Origin: RGIG9041 sp045593905
Lineage (GTDB): Bacteria > Bacillota > Clostridia > Oscillospirales > QAKW01
Reading direction: 5' to 3'
NCBI GenBank assembly: GCA_045593905.1
Contig: JAZNXL010000001.1
Coordinates: 1 to 54,616 of the forward strand
Length of the DNA: 54,616 nucleotides
The stretch's first letter is position 1. Each line of letters begins with the position of its first letter. The position numbers and the translations under genes are program-made. The notes beneath the pieces are model-generated. The model saw only the letters and a program-made list of their open reading frames with translations, made no database searches and was not told the DNA's origin. Below are positions 8,956-17,343 of this stretch, one piece after another.

Positions 8956-9546
8956 TCACATCATTTGTTTTAATGCAACCTTGATAATGTCTTCAACCGA
9001 CATATCAGATATATCCATAGCACCTACGGCGCGTTTTGCCTCGTGTTGTGTATAGCCAAGAGTCATAAGTGCGTCGATTGCCTCAATAGTTTTTGAAGCA
9101 TCGCCCTGTTTAACGGGCGCCGATTTTATAGGCGCGGGCGCTATTGCCTTAAGCTTGTCTTTAAGTTCGAGCACAATGCGCTGTGCAACCTTGGGACCTA
9201 CGCCTTGGGCACGGGTAATAAGAGCAATATCGCCTGTTGCAACGGCTGTTGAAAGCTCGTTTGGTGTAAGTTCGGATAAAACCGCGGTTGCAGCCTTTGG
9301 ACCTATGCCCGAAACCGAAAGCAGTATACGGAAGCAGTCGCGCTCGTCGCTGTCGCAAAAGCCGTAAAGGTCCATTGCGTCTTCGCGCACTGCCATGTGA
9401 ACAAACACAAACGCGTTTTCGCCAACAGGCGCAAGGCTTGAAAGTCCGTTTCTTGTCATTTGAACGTTAAAGCCTACGCCGCCGCATACGATAACAGCGC
9501 AGTCGTTTTGTTTATCGGCAACAAGTCCGTTTAAAGAATATATCAT
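8956..9546 (-). CDS. ruvA: Holliday junction DNA helicase subunit RuvA
   Basis: RuvA binds the four-way junction as a tetramer and loads RuvB. The protein is 196 residues with an N-terminal OB fold (MIYSLNGLVADKQNDCAVIVCGGVGF begins it) and two helix-hairpin-helix motifs (LLSVSGIGPKAATAVL and ITRAQGVGPKVAQRIVLELKDKL). A flexible linker leads to the C-terminal three-helix domain (ALMTLGYTQHEAKRAV) that contacts RuvB. The gene is 12 bases downstream of ruvC. Confidence 0.96.
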   Translation of the reverse strand: MIYSLNGLVADKQNDCAVIVCGGVGFNVQMTRNGLSSLAPVGENAFVFVHMAVREDAMDLYGFCDSDERDCFRILLSVSGIGPKAATAVLSELTPNELSTAVATGDIALITRAQGVGPKVAQRIVLELKDKLKAIAPAPIKSAPVKQGDASKTIEAIDALMTLGYTQHEAKRAVGAMDISDMSVEDIIKVALKQMM

Positions 9547-9558
9547 ATTAACTACTCC

Positions 9559-10050
9559 TTACATTAACCCTAAAAGATGTGAACGCGATGCGTGTGCGTG
9601 GCATATTGCAAGTGCCAAAGCATCAGCAGCGTCGTCAGGCTTTGGTATTTGGGCAAGACCCAAAAGCGATTTTGTCATTTGCATAACCTGCATTTTTTCA
9701 GCTCTGCCGTAGCCTACAACGCTCTGCTTTACCTGAAGCGGTGTGTACTCAAAAAAAGGGATACCGCATTTTTTAATAGCAAGAAGAATAACTCCCCTTG
9801 AGTGCGCAACCGCAATGCCTGTTTTTAGGTTGGTGTTAAAAAACAGCTCTTCAACCGACACGGCATCGGGGTGGTAGGTGTTACAAAGCTCACAAATACC
9901 GTCGTAAATCATTTCGAGCCGTTGCTCGAACGGTGTGTTTGGAGGGGTTGTAACCGCGCCGTAGTTGAGAGTTTTAAAGCCTGTACCGTTATATTCAATT
10001 ACGCCAAACCCTACTGTAGCATAGCCGGGGTCGATACCTAAAATAACCAT
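9559..10050 (-). CDS. ruvC: Holliday junction resolvase RuvC
   Basis: RuvC is the dimeric endonuclease that cuts Holliday junctions. The 163-residue protein has the RNase H-like fold with catalytic Asp7 (ILGIDPG), a Glu in VSVEELFF near 67-68, and the C-terminal acidic pair in PDDAADALALAICHAH. It is the first gene of the long minus-strand unit that runs to the clpE-like gene, and the divergent sigma-factor gene is transcribed the other way from 10134. Confidence 0.96.
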   Translation of the reverse strand: MVILGIDPGYATVGFGVIEYNGTGFKTLNYGAVTTPPNTPFEQRLEMIYDGICELCNTYHPDAVSVEELFFNTNLKTGIAVAHSRGVILLAIKKCGIPFFEYTPLQVKQSVVGYGRAEKMQVMQMTKSLLGLAQIPKPDDAADALALAICHAHASRSHLLGLM

Positions 10051-10080
10051 TTTTAACCTTCTTAATATATTTGATTAATA

Positions 10081-10089
10081 ATTATAACA
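10081..10089 (-). promoter_or_regulatory. Extended -10 promoter of the ruvC operon
   Basis: On the minus strand the sequence TGTTATAAT (10089 to 10081) is a consensus -10 with the extended TGn motif, about 30 bases before the ruvC start. The matching -35 position (TTTATT) is poor, which is usual for extended -10 promoters. It would drive the ruvCAB-ecf-truA-pgsA-clp run. Confidence 0.55.
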
Positions 10090-10133
10090 TATATTAATTA
10101 ATAAATAAATACCTTTTTGTAAAATTATTTTCG

Positions 10134-10162
10134 TTGACAGTATGTTGGTTTTGATTTATCAT
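10134..10162 (+). promoter_or_regulatory. Sigma-A type promoter of the sigma factor gene
   Basis: TTGACA (10134-10139), a 17-base spacer and TATCAT (10157-10162) form a near-consensus housekeeping promoter. It lies about 37 bases before the sigma-factor start codon. The gene can therefore be transcribed by the vegetative polymerase; no second, ECF-type promoter was recognised. Confidence 0.7.
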
Positions 10163-10199
10163 TATTTTGTAGAAATATGTTGTTTTTGAGGTGATAGCT

Positions 10200-10739
10200 A
10201 TGAAAAGCAATATCGCAACACAATATTTTGAAAAGCTGTTTGAAGCAACCTTTGATAATGCAAGGGTATATGTTGCAGGGCTTACCGGCAACCCCGATAT
10301 TATTGAAGATGTGCTTTTTAAAACATACAAAGAAATTTTTAAGCAGTTGCAAAAACAAAAAAACTTTGACGGCGACAAAATAGGTGAAATGTTTTATGGG
10401 CTTTTAAAAAAGTATGCCGCCGAATGCGACAACACCCAAAACGACACACCTGTAAACTTTATTGAAAAGACCGAGCAAGATATTAAAGATATACTCGCCA
10501 CCGAGTTTAACTTAACCGAAGAGCAGGCAAAAGACGAGCTTTTAATAAAAAAATCGCACACATATCTTTTTCAAAAACCGGCGATAGAACGAAAGGCGTT
10601 TGTACTGTATTTTTACGAGGGTTGCTCGCCTGAAGAAATAGCCGATATGTTTTCGATTAAAAAAGAATACGTATGCGGTTGCATATACTCGATTTTACAA
10701 CAAATTAAAAACAATTTTTTAGGTACATATCAAGGATAA
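10200..10739 (+). CDS. ECF-like sigma-70 family RNA polymerase sigma factor
   Basis: This protein has 179 residues from ATG 10200. GAGGTGA at 10188-10194 sits 5 bases before it; an in-frame GTG at 10191 overlaps that site and is rejected. The first third reads as sigma region 2 (FEKLFEATFDNARVYVAGL, then PDIIEDVLFKTYKEIFKQL, matching the AEDxxQexF pattern). The last 55 residues read as region 4 with a helix-turn-helix (ERKAFVLYFYEGCSPEEIA, DMFSIKKEYVCGCIYSIL). Region 2.3 aromatic residues are weak, so this is a divergent ECF factor. It is followed after 6 bases by the alpha-2-macroglobulin-like gene, whose short cytoplasmic N-terminus could act as its anti-sigma. That pairing is inference; the sigma fold is fairly sure. 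Confidence 0.78.
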   Translation: MKSNIATQYFEKLFEATFDNARVYVAGLTGNPDIIEDVLFKTYKEIFKQLQKQKNFDGDKIGEMFYGLLKKYAAECDNTQNDTPVNFIEKTEQDIKDILATEFNLTEEQAKDELLIKKSHTYLFQKPAIERKAFVLYFYEGCSPEEIADMFSIKKEYVCGCIYSILQQIKNNFLGTYQG

Positions 10740-10745
10740 AAAAGT

Positions 10746-13700
10746 ATGAATTTATTACGCTTTACCGAGCTTATGAGTCAGAGCTTTCAGCCTGACAAAC
10801 AAAAAATAAAGCAACAAATACTGCAAAAAAAGGCAAAACCGCGCTGGGCAAAGGTAACCGCTATTTGCACCGCGGCAGTTTTGGTAATAGGACTTGTCGC
10901 CGCTTGCGGTTACACCTATTTTATGAGCACGCCGTCAAGCGATATTTGGACGCTGCCCGAGAGCTTAAAGGGCATTAGTAAAATTTCGTCGGTAACACCA
11001 ACAAAATACGACGGAAATTTTATAAAAACCGACTGCGGTTTTGAGGTTACAACCGCCAAGGCAATAACTGTTGACGAGTTTTGCGAGGCTTTTGAAATAA
11101 CACCAAAAACCGAATTTGAGGTTACAAAAAAATCGGGAAACAGTTTTAATATTAATTTTACAAGCGCTCTTAAACAAAACACACTATACACGTTGGCGTC
11201 AAAGCTTGGCCAAAAAACAGTATACAGCTGGGCGTATCAAACCGAGAGCGAGTTCGAGGTTATTTCTGCAACAAACGGCATACTCACCGACGAGCAGATA
11301 TGGGTTGAATTTTCACAGCCCGATGTAGAAAATTTTGAGCAGTTTTTTACAATAACACCTGCCATTGCAGGAACGTTTGAAAAATATTTAAACAAATGGT
11401 TGTTTATTCCCTCTTCAGATTTTAAATCGGGTACTGTTTACACAGTGACCATCGACAAAAACATAATGGGTGCGGCATCAAAAACATTAAAGCAAGATTA
11501 TGTGTTTAGTTTTTGTTACCAAAATCAAAACTGGCTTGAGGTTGAATACAAAACAACCGATGTAAAATGCGACACCTTTTACCCTGAACAAATTCCAAGC
11601 GTAAACCTTTTTGCAACAGATGGCATAAGTACAAAAAAAGCGCAGGTTAAAACCTATAGCATCAGTAGTGCAAACGAATTTATTTCGCTTTATAAAAACA
11701 ACGTTATAAACGGACTAATATCAAGCGCTATCACAAAAAATTTAAAAGATAAACTGTTTGAGTTTGTTGCAACGCCCACAAAAAACAGTGACAACACTCT
11801 AACATTCAAATACCCCAAAAAGTTAGAAAAAGGATACTATGTTTCAGTCATTGAAATTGACAAAAATGTAGCATATCACATATTCCAGGTAAACGATGTT
11901 TACGCTTTTTCGGTAAACGGCGCTAATGGCACAGGCGCGTTTTTGTACGACACAAAAACAAATATGCCGCTAAAAGATGTTAAAATTAATAAAGACCAAA
12001 AAACCGATCCGTCGGGTTATGCGTTATTAACAAACAACTACAACACAATAAACACCACTACCCCGTATGTGTTTATTACCGACGGCGGCAACGATTATTC
12101 AGCTTACCACAGTATGCTGCTTACAAACGGTGAGAACTTTAGCATAAACGATACTGTTAAGGTTTGGGGCTTTACACAATCAAAAGCTGCAGACAATACT
12201 GCCCCTAAATATGCCGAGCTTGTATGTGACTGGAACAAGCGCTCAATACCGCTAACCCTTGATACCACAGGAAAATTTGAGTGTGAGTTTGTAATTGACA
12301 ACACCGCAAATCAAGAGTTTGGAGTTATTGACCTTGTTGTTGATAACAAGGTTTTACAAAGCAATCGAATTAAAATAAACTCTAAAAACGAACCGCATTA
12401 CAACGTAAGCGTTACCACCAACAGCAACTGTTATTTTGAAAAAGACACAGTCGAATATACTATTTACGCTGCGCTGAACGACGGCACACCGCTTGAAAAT
12501 ATTGTTGTAAGTTATGAACAAGACGGTAAAATCACTGAGCTTAAAACAAACAGCCGCGGTCTTGTAACATTTACTGAAACCGCAAAGGTTAACGACGGCT
12601 CCCCTGCAGTTGTTGAAAAAGAGTTTACCTTTACACAAATTGACAACGAGCAGCAAACAATAAAAACAAGCTATACCGTTTTTGCATCTAATACTTTTAT
12701 TGACGACGTTGAGTTTACCAAAAACACAATCAGCCTTAAAACGTATAAGGTAAATAAACAGGCGTTTGATTTTAAGGGTGAAAGCACCGATGCTTCTGTT
12801 ACACAAAAAATTTACAGATTAAAATACAAAAAAGGCGAAAACGATAGTATTTACACAACCGATACCGAGCTTGTAAAACAAAACGAGCTTGAAACAAAAG
12901 GCGGAAGCCTTTCAATAAGCTATTCGTTACCGCAAGACGAATATGAATATTTTATGGTGTTTGAATGTGGCAAAAACGAGTATAAGCTCGAGTTTTGTAA
13001 TTCAAGCGAATATGTAAGCGATTTTAAATATAACTTTGGCGGCAGTGATTATTACGAAATTAACGCCGACAACCCGCTGTCGCTTGTAAAAGACAAGCAA
13101 AGCCTTGTTAAAAAAGGCACTGCGCTTGTAATAGGTGTGTCGCAAGACGATATTGTTTTTTACGATGTGTTTTACGCAAACGATATTAACCCCAACTACA
13201 ACAAAGACTGTTTGCAAGGCACCACGCTATACGGCGCATATTTTGACGGTAAAGAATTTTGGCAAATTGAGCCAAAACAGCTTTTCTGTCTTGATAACAA
13301 CCTTGATATAACACTTGAAACAAGCAAAGACGAATACATACCGGGCGAAATCGTTTACACAAGCATAAGCGTTGTTGGCCGCGATAAAAAGCCTGTAGAG
13401 TGTCAGCTTAATTTAAACGTGATTTCAAATGGCAAAAGCGAGTATTTTAAAAGCGTTGCTACCGACAGCGCCGGCAAAGTAAAAATTGATTTTGAGCTTT
13501 CAGATGTTTTAGGCAACAGGCAAATACAGGTAACCTGTTTTGATAAAAGTGCAAAAACAGGCTTTGTTACAAAAGATATTGCAGTCGGGCGCGACGTTAA
13601 CGTTGAAACGTTTATTTTGGATAAAACCGACATAAAAGACGATATTGCGTTCGCATTTAGAATAACAGGTAAAAAAGCAATAAAAGCCTTTGATTATACC

Positions 13701-15191
13701 GCAGTTTTATTTAACGACGGAATACAAATTGCATCAAAAAAAGGAAGTGCAAAGCCAAACCAACTTAAAACCGAAAACTTCGGCAAGGCTGATAAAACAG
13801 GTAACTATTCAATTAACGTTTATGTTAAAAACACCGATATTTCAGCCGAGGCAGACTGCGAATTCTTAATAAAAGACGGCACTGACATTGATGTTATTAC
13901 AACAAAGACAAATGTTGTAAACTCAAAGCTTGATTTAAGTAATTTCACCTCGAATATTAAAGTTAACCTTTATGACGAAAATAACGAGTTTTACACTACG
14001 GTAATTTCAAAAATGTCTGATATGTATAAAGCCCGTATTGACCACGCAATTGCAAAGCTTACCGCGTACGACAGCGCAAACACACAAGAGCTTTTGCAGT
14101 TTATAACAAAAGACGGCATAGACAAATTTAAAAACGACGCTCATTTGTCAGTTATGCAGACAGCTGCTGTAAGCGCGGTTGCAAATAAGCTATTTAACGC
14201 AGCATTGCTTGACGAGTACTTTGAAAACGCCGTTTCAAAAACCCCCGATGTTTCGGCGCAAATTGCTTATTTATTATTTGGTGCATCACAAAAGCGACCT
14301 GTACTATACAGCCTTAACGCTATTAAATCAAACATTGACTCTTTAACCGATGAACAGGCAATTATGGTAGCATTAGCTTATGCTTACGCAGGTGACTTTG
14401 ATAGCGCATATGAGATTTACAACAAAAAAATCGAATTTAAAATTAAAAGTGCAAATGGTATTGCGTATATGCCGTGTGAAACACCCCACATGAGCGAATA
14501 TATGACAGTTATTGCAACGGTGCTAACATCAAAGCTTTCTATTGACCGTGCAAAAGAACTTGTAAAATGGCTGTTTTTATGCGATGACGAAACACTCACA
14601 GGAATCGCATACACCGAGTTCGCAAACAGCTTTATATCAAAGCTTAACGGCACAAACACAGTTATTTTTGAAGACTCAAAAAGTGTTATAAGCGACCTTG
14701 TCTTTGAAAAATCAGATAGTGAAGCGGTAAGCATTTTACAAAGCGGACTGCACGAGGTCAGGTTTGCAAACAAAAAAGGCAAAAGCATTATGACAGTTAC
14801 AGGTAAAACACCGCTTGAAAGCACTATTAAAGGCTATAAAAAGCTAAAAGATACCGCTATAACCTTAAATGCTTCAAAGGCTGTACTTAACGACGGCGAT
14901 AAATTTACATTAACACTTTCAATTGAAAAGGGCGCAAACACCCGCTCGTTAATATCGCTCCCACACACAATAAAACTACTGGGTAAAAACATTGTAACAG
15001 GCACAGGGCATATTAATTCAAACCAAAGCTTAACAGAGCTAGAGGTTTATTGCCACTCTGATTCAATGACAGTAGAGTTTGAGTGCTATGCATCAGTAGA
15101 GGGTGAGTTTTGTATCTCGCCCGTTGTAGCACTTGACGATATTAATAAAAAATACGCAAAGAGTGAACAACTAAAACTTACAGTAAAATAA
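10746..15191 (+). CDS. Membrane-anchored alpha-2-macroglobulin-like protein without thioester
   Basis: This is a giant surface protein of 1481 residues. A cytoplasmic tail of ~36 residues precedes a hydrophobic helix (about 37-60) that contains a lipobox-like LVAAC ending at Cys54. Two Big_5-like Ig domains follow (about 80-170 and 171-258). A chain of macroglobulin-like beta domains comes next, including FLYDTKTNMPLKDVKIN, NDTVKVWGFTQ and, near 862, the typical DEYIPGEIVY. A helical segment (about 1088-1370) corresponds to the thioester domain of A2M but has no CxEQ motif. The C-terminal block YASVEGEFCISPVVALDDI matches the end of bacterial A2M proteins. Bacterial A2Ms are thought to trap proteases at the cell surface. 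No pbpC neighbour is present. Either the protein is a lipoprotein with an unusually long n-region, or it is a single-pass protein whose tail contacts the sigma factor encoded just upstream. Confidence 0.75.
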   Translation: MNLLRFTELMSQSFQPDKQKIKQQILQKKAKPRWAKVTAICTAAVLVIGLVAACGYTYFMSTPSSDIWTLPESLKGISKISSVTPTKYDGNFIKTDCGFEVTTAKAITVDEFCEAFEITPKTEFEVTKKSGNSFNINFTSALKQNTLYTLASKLGQKTVYSWAYQTESEFEVISATNGILTDEQIWVEFSQPDVENFEQFFTITPAIAGTFEKYLNKWLFIPSSDFKSGTVYTVTIDKNIMGAASKTLKQDYVFSFCYQNQNWLEVEYKTTDVKCDTFYPEQIPSVNLFATDGISTKKAQVKTYSISSANEFISLYKNNVINGLISSAITKNLKDKLFEFVATPTKNSDNTLTFKYPKKLEKGYYVSVIEIDKNVAYHIFQVNDVYAFSVNGANGTGAFLYDTKTNMPLKDVKINKDQKTDPSGYALLTNNYNTINTTTPYVFITDGGNDYSAYHSMLLTNGENFSINDTVKVWGFTQSKAADNTAPKYAELVCDWNKRSIPLTLDTTGKFECEFVIDNTANQEFGVIDLVVDNKVLQSNRIKINSKNEPHYNVSVTTNSNCYFEKDTVEYTIYAALNDGTPLENIVVSYEQDGKITELKTNSRGLVTFTETAKVNDGSPAVVEKEFTFTQIDNEQQTIKTSYTVFASNTFIDDVEFTKNTISLKTYKVNKQAFDFKGESTDASVTQKIYRLKYKKGENDSIYTTDTELVKQNELETKGGSLSISYSLPQDEYEYFMVFECGKNEYKLEFCNSSEYVSDFKYNFGGSDYYEINADNPLSLVKDKQSLVKKGTALVIGVSQDDIVFYDVFYANDINPNYNKDCLQGTTLYGAYFDGKEFWQIEPKQLFCLDNNLDITLETSKDEYIPGEIVYTSISVVGRDKKPVECQLNLNVISNGKSEYFKSVATDSAGKVKIDFELSDVLGNRQIQVTCFDKSAKTGFVTKDIAVGRDVNVETFILDKTDIKDDIAFAFRITGKKAIKAFDYTAVLFNDGIQIASKKGSAKPNQLKTENFGKADKTGNYSINVYVKNTDISAEADCEFLIKDGTDIDVITTKTNVVNSKLDLSNFTSNIKVNLYDENNEFYTTVISKMSDMYKARIDHAIAKLTAYDSANTQELLQFITKDGIDKFKNDAHLSVMQTAAVSAVANKLFNAALLDEYFENAVSKTPDVSAQIAYLLFGASQKRPVLYSLNAIKSNIDSLTDEQAIMVALAYAYAGDFDSAYEIYNKKIEFKIKSANGIAYMPCETPHMSEYMTVIATVLTSKLSIDRAKELVKWLFLCDDETLTGIAYTEFANSFISKLNGTNTVIFEDSKSVISDLVFEKSDSEAVSILQSGLHEVRFANKKGKSIMTVTGKTPLESTIKGYKKLKDTAITLNASKAVLNDGDKFTLTLSIEKGANTRSLISLPHTIKLLGKNIVTGTGHINSNQSLTELEVYCHSDSMTVEFECYASVEGEFCISPVVALDDINKKYAKSEQLKLTVK

Positions 15192-15208
15192 TAAAAACCT
15201 ACCCATTA

Positions 15209-15316
15209 GCATTGTGTTCTAAAGGACACAATGCAGCGATATAAATCTCTAACGAGATTTTCGATATATAAAACTCGATATGCCCTGCGGGGCGTGAAGG
15301 GATTTATATCATATGC
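15209..15316 (+). repeat. Hairpin-rich palindromic repeat element
   Basis: About 100 bases made of nested inverted repeats. CATTGTGT/ACACAATG forms an 8-bp stem at the left end. The outer pair GATATAAATC (about 15237) and GATTTATATC (about 15301) is a perfect 10-bp inverted repeat. Inside are TCTCTAACGAGA, a CGATAT/CTCGATATG pair and GCCCTGCGGGGC. This looks like a MITE or REP-type mobile repeat that has landed in the 5' part of an AraC-family gene. No transposase is nearby. Confidence 0.55.
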
Positions 15317-15452
15317 AAAAGAGTTAATTGATAGCGGGCAGCCGCCAACGAGTGTTTATGAGCAATCAGGATTTAGCGACTACACCACATTTTACAGAGC
15401 ATACAAAAAGCAATTTAAAGTATCACCAAGTACACAAAAGAAAAACCCGTAA
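15297..15452 (+). pseudogene. AraC-family regulator remnant (C-terminal HTH only)
   Basis: The translated segment from about 15297 reads GFISYAKELIDSGQPPTSVYEQSGFSD followed by YTTFYRAYKKQFKVSPS. This is the second helix-turn-helix of an AraC/XylS DNA-binding domain (pattern AKxLLxxG, GFSDYxxFxRxFKKxxGxSP). The upstream part of the gene is missing: the hairpin repeat occupies that place and the A2M-like gene ends just before it. A 73-codon frame starting at 15231 exists, but its first ~23 residues come from the repeat, so it is unlikely to be a functional gene. Confidence 0.65.
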
Positions 15453-15474
15453 TGCAAAATGCATTACGGGTTTT
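15442..15474. terminator. Bidirectional rho-independent terminator
   Basis: A perfect 14-bp stem, AAAACCCGTAATGC (15442-15455) with its complement at 15461-15474, and a 5-base loop. It has A-rich and T-rich flanks on both sides, so it can end transcription from the A2M side and from the NhaC gene on the other strand. Confidence 0.85.
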
Positions 15475-15489
15475 ATTAATTTATAACTA

Positions 15490-17091
15490 TTATGCTTTTT
15501 TGTTTGTTGTAAACTTAATTGCAAACAATGTTACAACCATTACTAAAGCCGCGATAGGAAGAACAATATACCATGAATTTACAAAGCCAGCTACTATGTA
15601 TGCAACAAATGAAACAGCCGCAACAGTAAGAGCGTAAGGAAGCTGAGTTGAAACGTGGTTTATATGATTACATTGAGCGCCTGCTGACGACATAATGGTT
15701 GTGTCAGAGATGGGCGAACAGTGGTCACCGCATACCGAGCCTGCAAGACAAGCCGACATACCGATTGTGCCAAGAGCGCTGCCAACAGGGAAAATTGCAA
15801 GTACGATAGGAATAAGAATACCGAATGTACCCCAAGACGTACCTGTAGCAAACGAAATAGCGCAAGCAACAAGGAATATGATTGCGGGTAAGAAGTTTTG
15901 TAATGCGCCCGCGCCTGCAAGAGCAGATTTAACAAATGTGTCAGACTCTAAAAGGCCTGTCATATTTTTAAGTGAAGTTGCCATTGTTAAAATTAAGATA
16001 GCAGGAACCATTGCGTTAAAGCCCTTGGGGATACAAGCCATTGCCTGTTTAAATGTAACAAGCTTACGGCAGATAAAGTATATCATAACAACAACGAGCG
16101 AAATAAGACCGCCCCAGGGAAGAGCAACTGTCGCATCGGTATTACCAAATGCATCAGCAAAGCTAAGACCACCCGACTGACCAACGTAGTAAAGCGCAAA
16201 CACACAAATTGCAATAAGCACAAGTATTGGGAAAACAAGGTCGATTACACGAGCGTGTGATTTGTCGAGTACCTCTTCTTCGTTATACTCAACCTCATCC
16301 TCGTCTTTAACCTCGCCGCCAAAGGTGAAAAGGTCGCCGTTTGCAGCATTTTTTTCGTGCAGCTTCATAGGACCATAGTCAAGCTTCATAAGGGTAATTG
16401 CAATAATGAACACAAAAGTTAAAAGTGAGTAGAAATTGTAAGGAATAGCCTGAATAAAGAGTGAAAGACCGTCTTGGCCCTCGGGAACGTATTCAGAAAC
16501 AGCAGCAGCCCACGAAGAGATAGGTGCTATCATACAAATAGGCGCTGCTGTAGCATCGATAAGATACGAAAGTTTAGCGCGTGAGATTTTTGCTTTATCT
16601 GTAACAGGACGCATAACAGCGCCAACTGTTAAGCAGTTAAAGTAGTCGTCAATAAAGATTAATACACCGAACACAAAGGTTGCAAGAGCTGCACCTACTT
16701 TGCCTTTTACGTGTTTTGCAGCCCAGTTACCAAACGCCTGTGAGCCACCTGCATTGTTTAAAAGTGCAACAATAATACCGAGTAAAACGAGGAATATAAA
16801 AATACCTGCTGTACCCGAAACCGATGCAATAAGACCTTCGTTTGTAATCTTATTAACAGTATCAAGCGGCTTAAAGCCTGTTACCAAGAGTCCGCCTGCC
16901 AAAACGCCTATAAAGAGCGAAGAATAAACCTCTTTAGTAATAAGCGCAAGGCCAATTGCCACTACCGGCGGAAAGAGTGACCATAGAGTACCTACCGGGC
17001 TTGTGATACTGCCTGTTAATGCGCAAACAATACCAAAACCAACAACAAAGGCAACTATGATAAGCTTTGAAATTAGATTTTTTGCTTTCAT
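15490..17091 (-). CDS. NhaC-family antiporter-like transporter, probable lysine transporter
   Basis: This is an integral membrane protein of 533 residues with about 11-13 hydrophobic segments. It shows the NhaC superfamily features: SLFIGVLAGGLLVTG, a conserved IFIDDYFNCLTVGAVMRPVTDK block near the middle of the N-terminal half, and the C-terminal SFATGTSWGTFGILIPIV and GDHCSPISDTTIMSSAGA motifs. A charged loop (EVKDEDEVEYNEEE) separates the two halves. The gene lies directly behind a lysine riboswitch with its own terminator, and AGGAGG sits 5 bases before ATG 17091. NhaC-type genes under L-box control are thought to import lysine rather than only exchange Na+/H+. The family is certain; the lysine substrate is inferred from the riboswitch. 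Confidence 0.88.
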   Translation of the reverse strand: MKAKNLISKLIIVAFVVGFGIVCALTGSITSPVGTLWSLFPPVVAIGLALITKEVYSSLFIGVLAGGLLVTGFKPLDTVNKITNEGLIASVSGTAGIFIFLVLLGIIVALLNNAGGSQAFGNWAAKHVKGKVGAALATFVFGVLIFIDDYFNCLTVGAVMRPVTDKAKISRAKLSYLIDATAAPICMIAPISSWAAAVSEYVPEGQDGLSLFIQAIPYNFYSLLTFVFIIAITLMKLDYGPMKLHEKNAANGDLFTFGGEVKDEDEVEYNEEEVLDKSHARVIDLVFPILVLIAICVFALYYVGQSGGLSFADAFGNTDATVALPWGGLISLVVVMIYFICRKLVTFKQAMACIPKGFNAMVPAILILTMATSLKNMTGLLESDTFVKSALAGAGALQNFLPAIIFLVACAISFATGTSWGTFGILIPIVLAIFPVGSALGTIGMSACLAGSVCGDHCSPISDTTIMSSAGAQCNHINHVSTQLPYALTVAAVSFVAYIVAGFVNSWYIVLPIAALVMVVTLFAIKFTTNKKA

Positions 17092-17106
17092 TTTAACCTC
17101 CTAAAA

Positions 17107-17265
17107 TAAAAAAGCACCCCTTACGGAGTGCAAAACTTACCTGATAAGTGATAGCTCCCCACAAGACTTTGTGACAGTATGCAACGTATTATCATTGCAT
17201 CCCAGCCCGCATACACGGACTTCGGCCGGCTGACCCTTTTAAATGACTCCGGCGCCTCTATCTTT
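17107..17265 (-). promoter_or_regulatory. Lysine riboswitch (L-box) with expression-platform terminator
   Basis: On the minus strand the leader begins near 17265 with GATAGAGG (17262-17255), continues through AGGGTCAGCC and GGCCGAAG, and closes with GGGGAGCTATC, whose GCTATC end is at 17155-17150. GATAG/CTATC is the P1 helix and the GAGG, GCCGAAG and GGAGC segments are the conserved lysine-aptamer core. Directly after it come GCACTCC (17131-17125), a GTAA loop, GGGGTGC (17120-17114) and a run of T: an intrinsic terminator that ends just before the NhaC ribosome binding site. The arrangement predicts shut-off of the transporter when lysine is abundant. Confidence 0.88.
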
Positions 17266-17270
17266 GTTGT

Positions 17271-17299
17271 AGGTTACCATATATTATAAAATTTGTCAA
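17271..17299 (-). promoter_or_regulatory. Promoter of the lysine riboswitch-NhaC unit
   Basis: On the minus strand TTGACA (17299-17294), a 17-base spacer and TAACCT (17276-17271) with an upstream TGG extended element. Transcription would start a few bases before the first aptamer helix, which supports both calls. Confidence 0.6.
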
Positions 17300-17300
17300 G

Positions 17301-17330
17301 AAAAAAAGCAGTGAGTAAAAACTCACTGCT
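17301..17330 (-). terminator. Terminator of the add-punA unit
   Basis: A perfect 10-bp stem AGCAGTGAGT/ACTCACTGCT (17307-17316 and 17321-17330), followed on the minus strand by a run of seven T (17307-17301). It ends punA transcription just before the -35 box of the next promoter. Confidence 0.85.
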
Positions 17331-17343
17331 AAATTTTAATATG

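Noticed and set aside
10746..15191. Active-site thioester in the alpha-2-macroglobulin-like protein
   Set aside because: No CxEQ motif is found in the helical region or anywhere else in the protein.
15231..15452. A complete 73-residue regulator gene
   Set aside because: Its first third is encoded by the hairpin repeat and only the last AraC helix-turn-helix is recognisable, so it is listed as a remnant.
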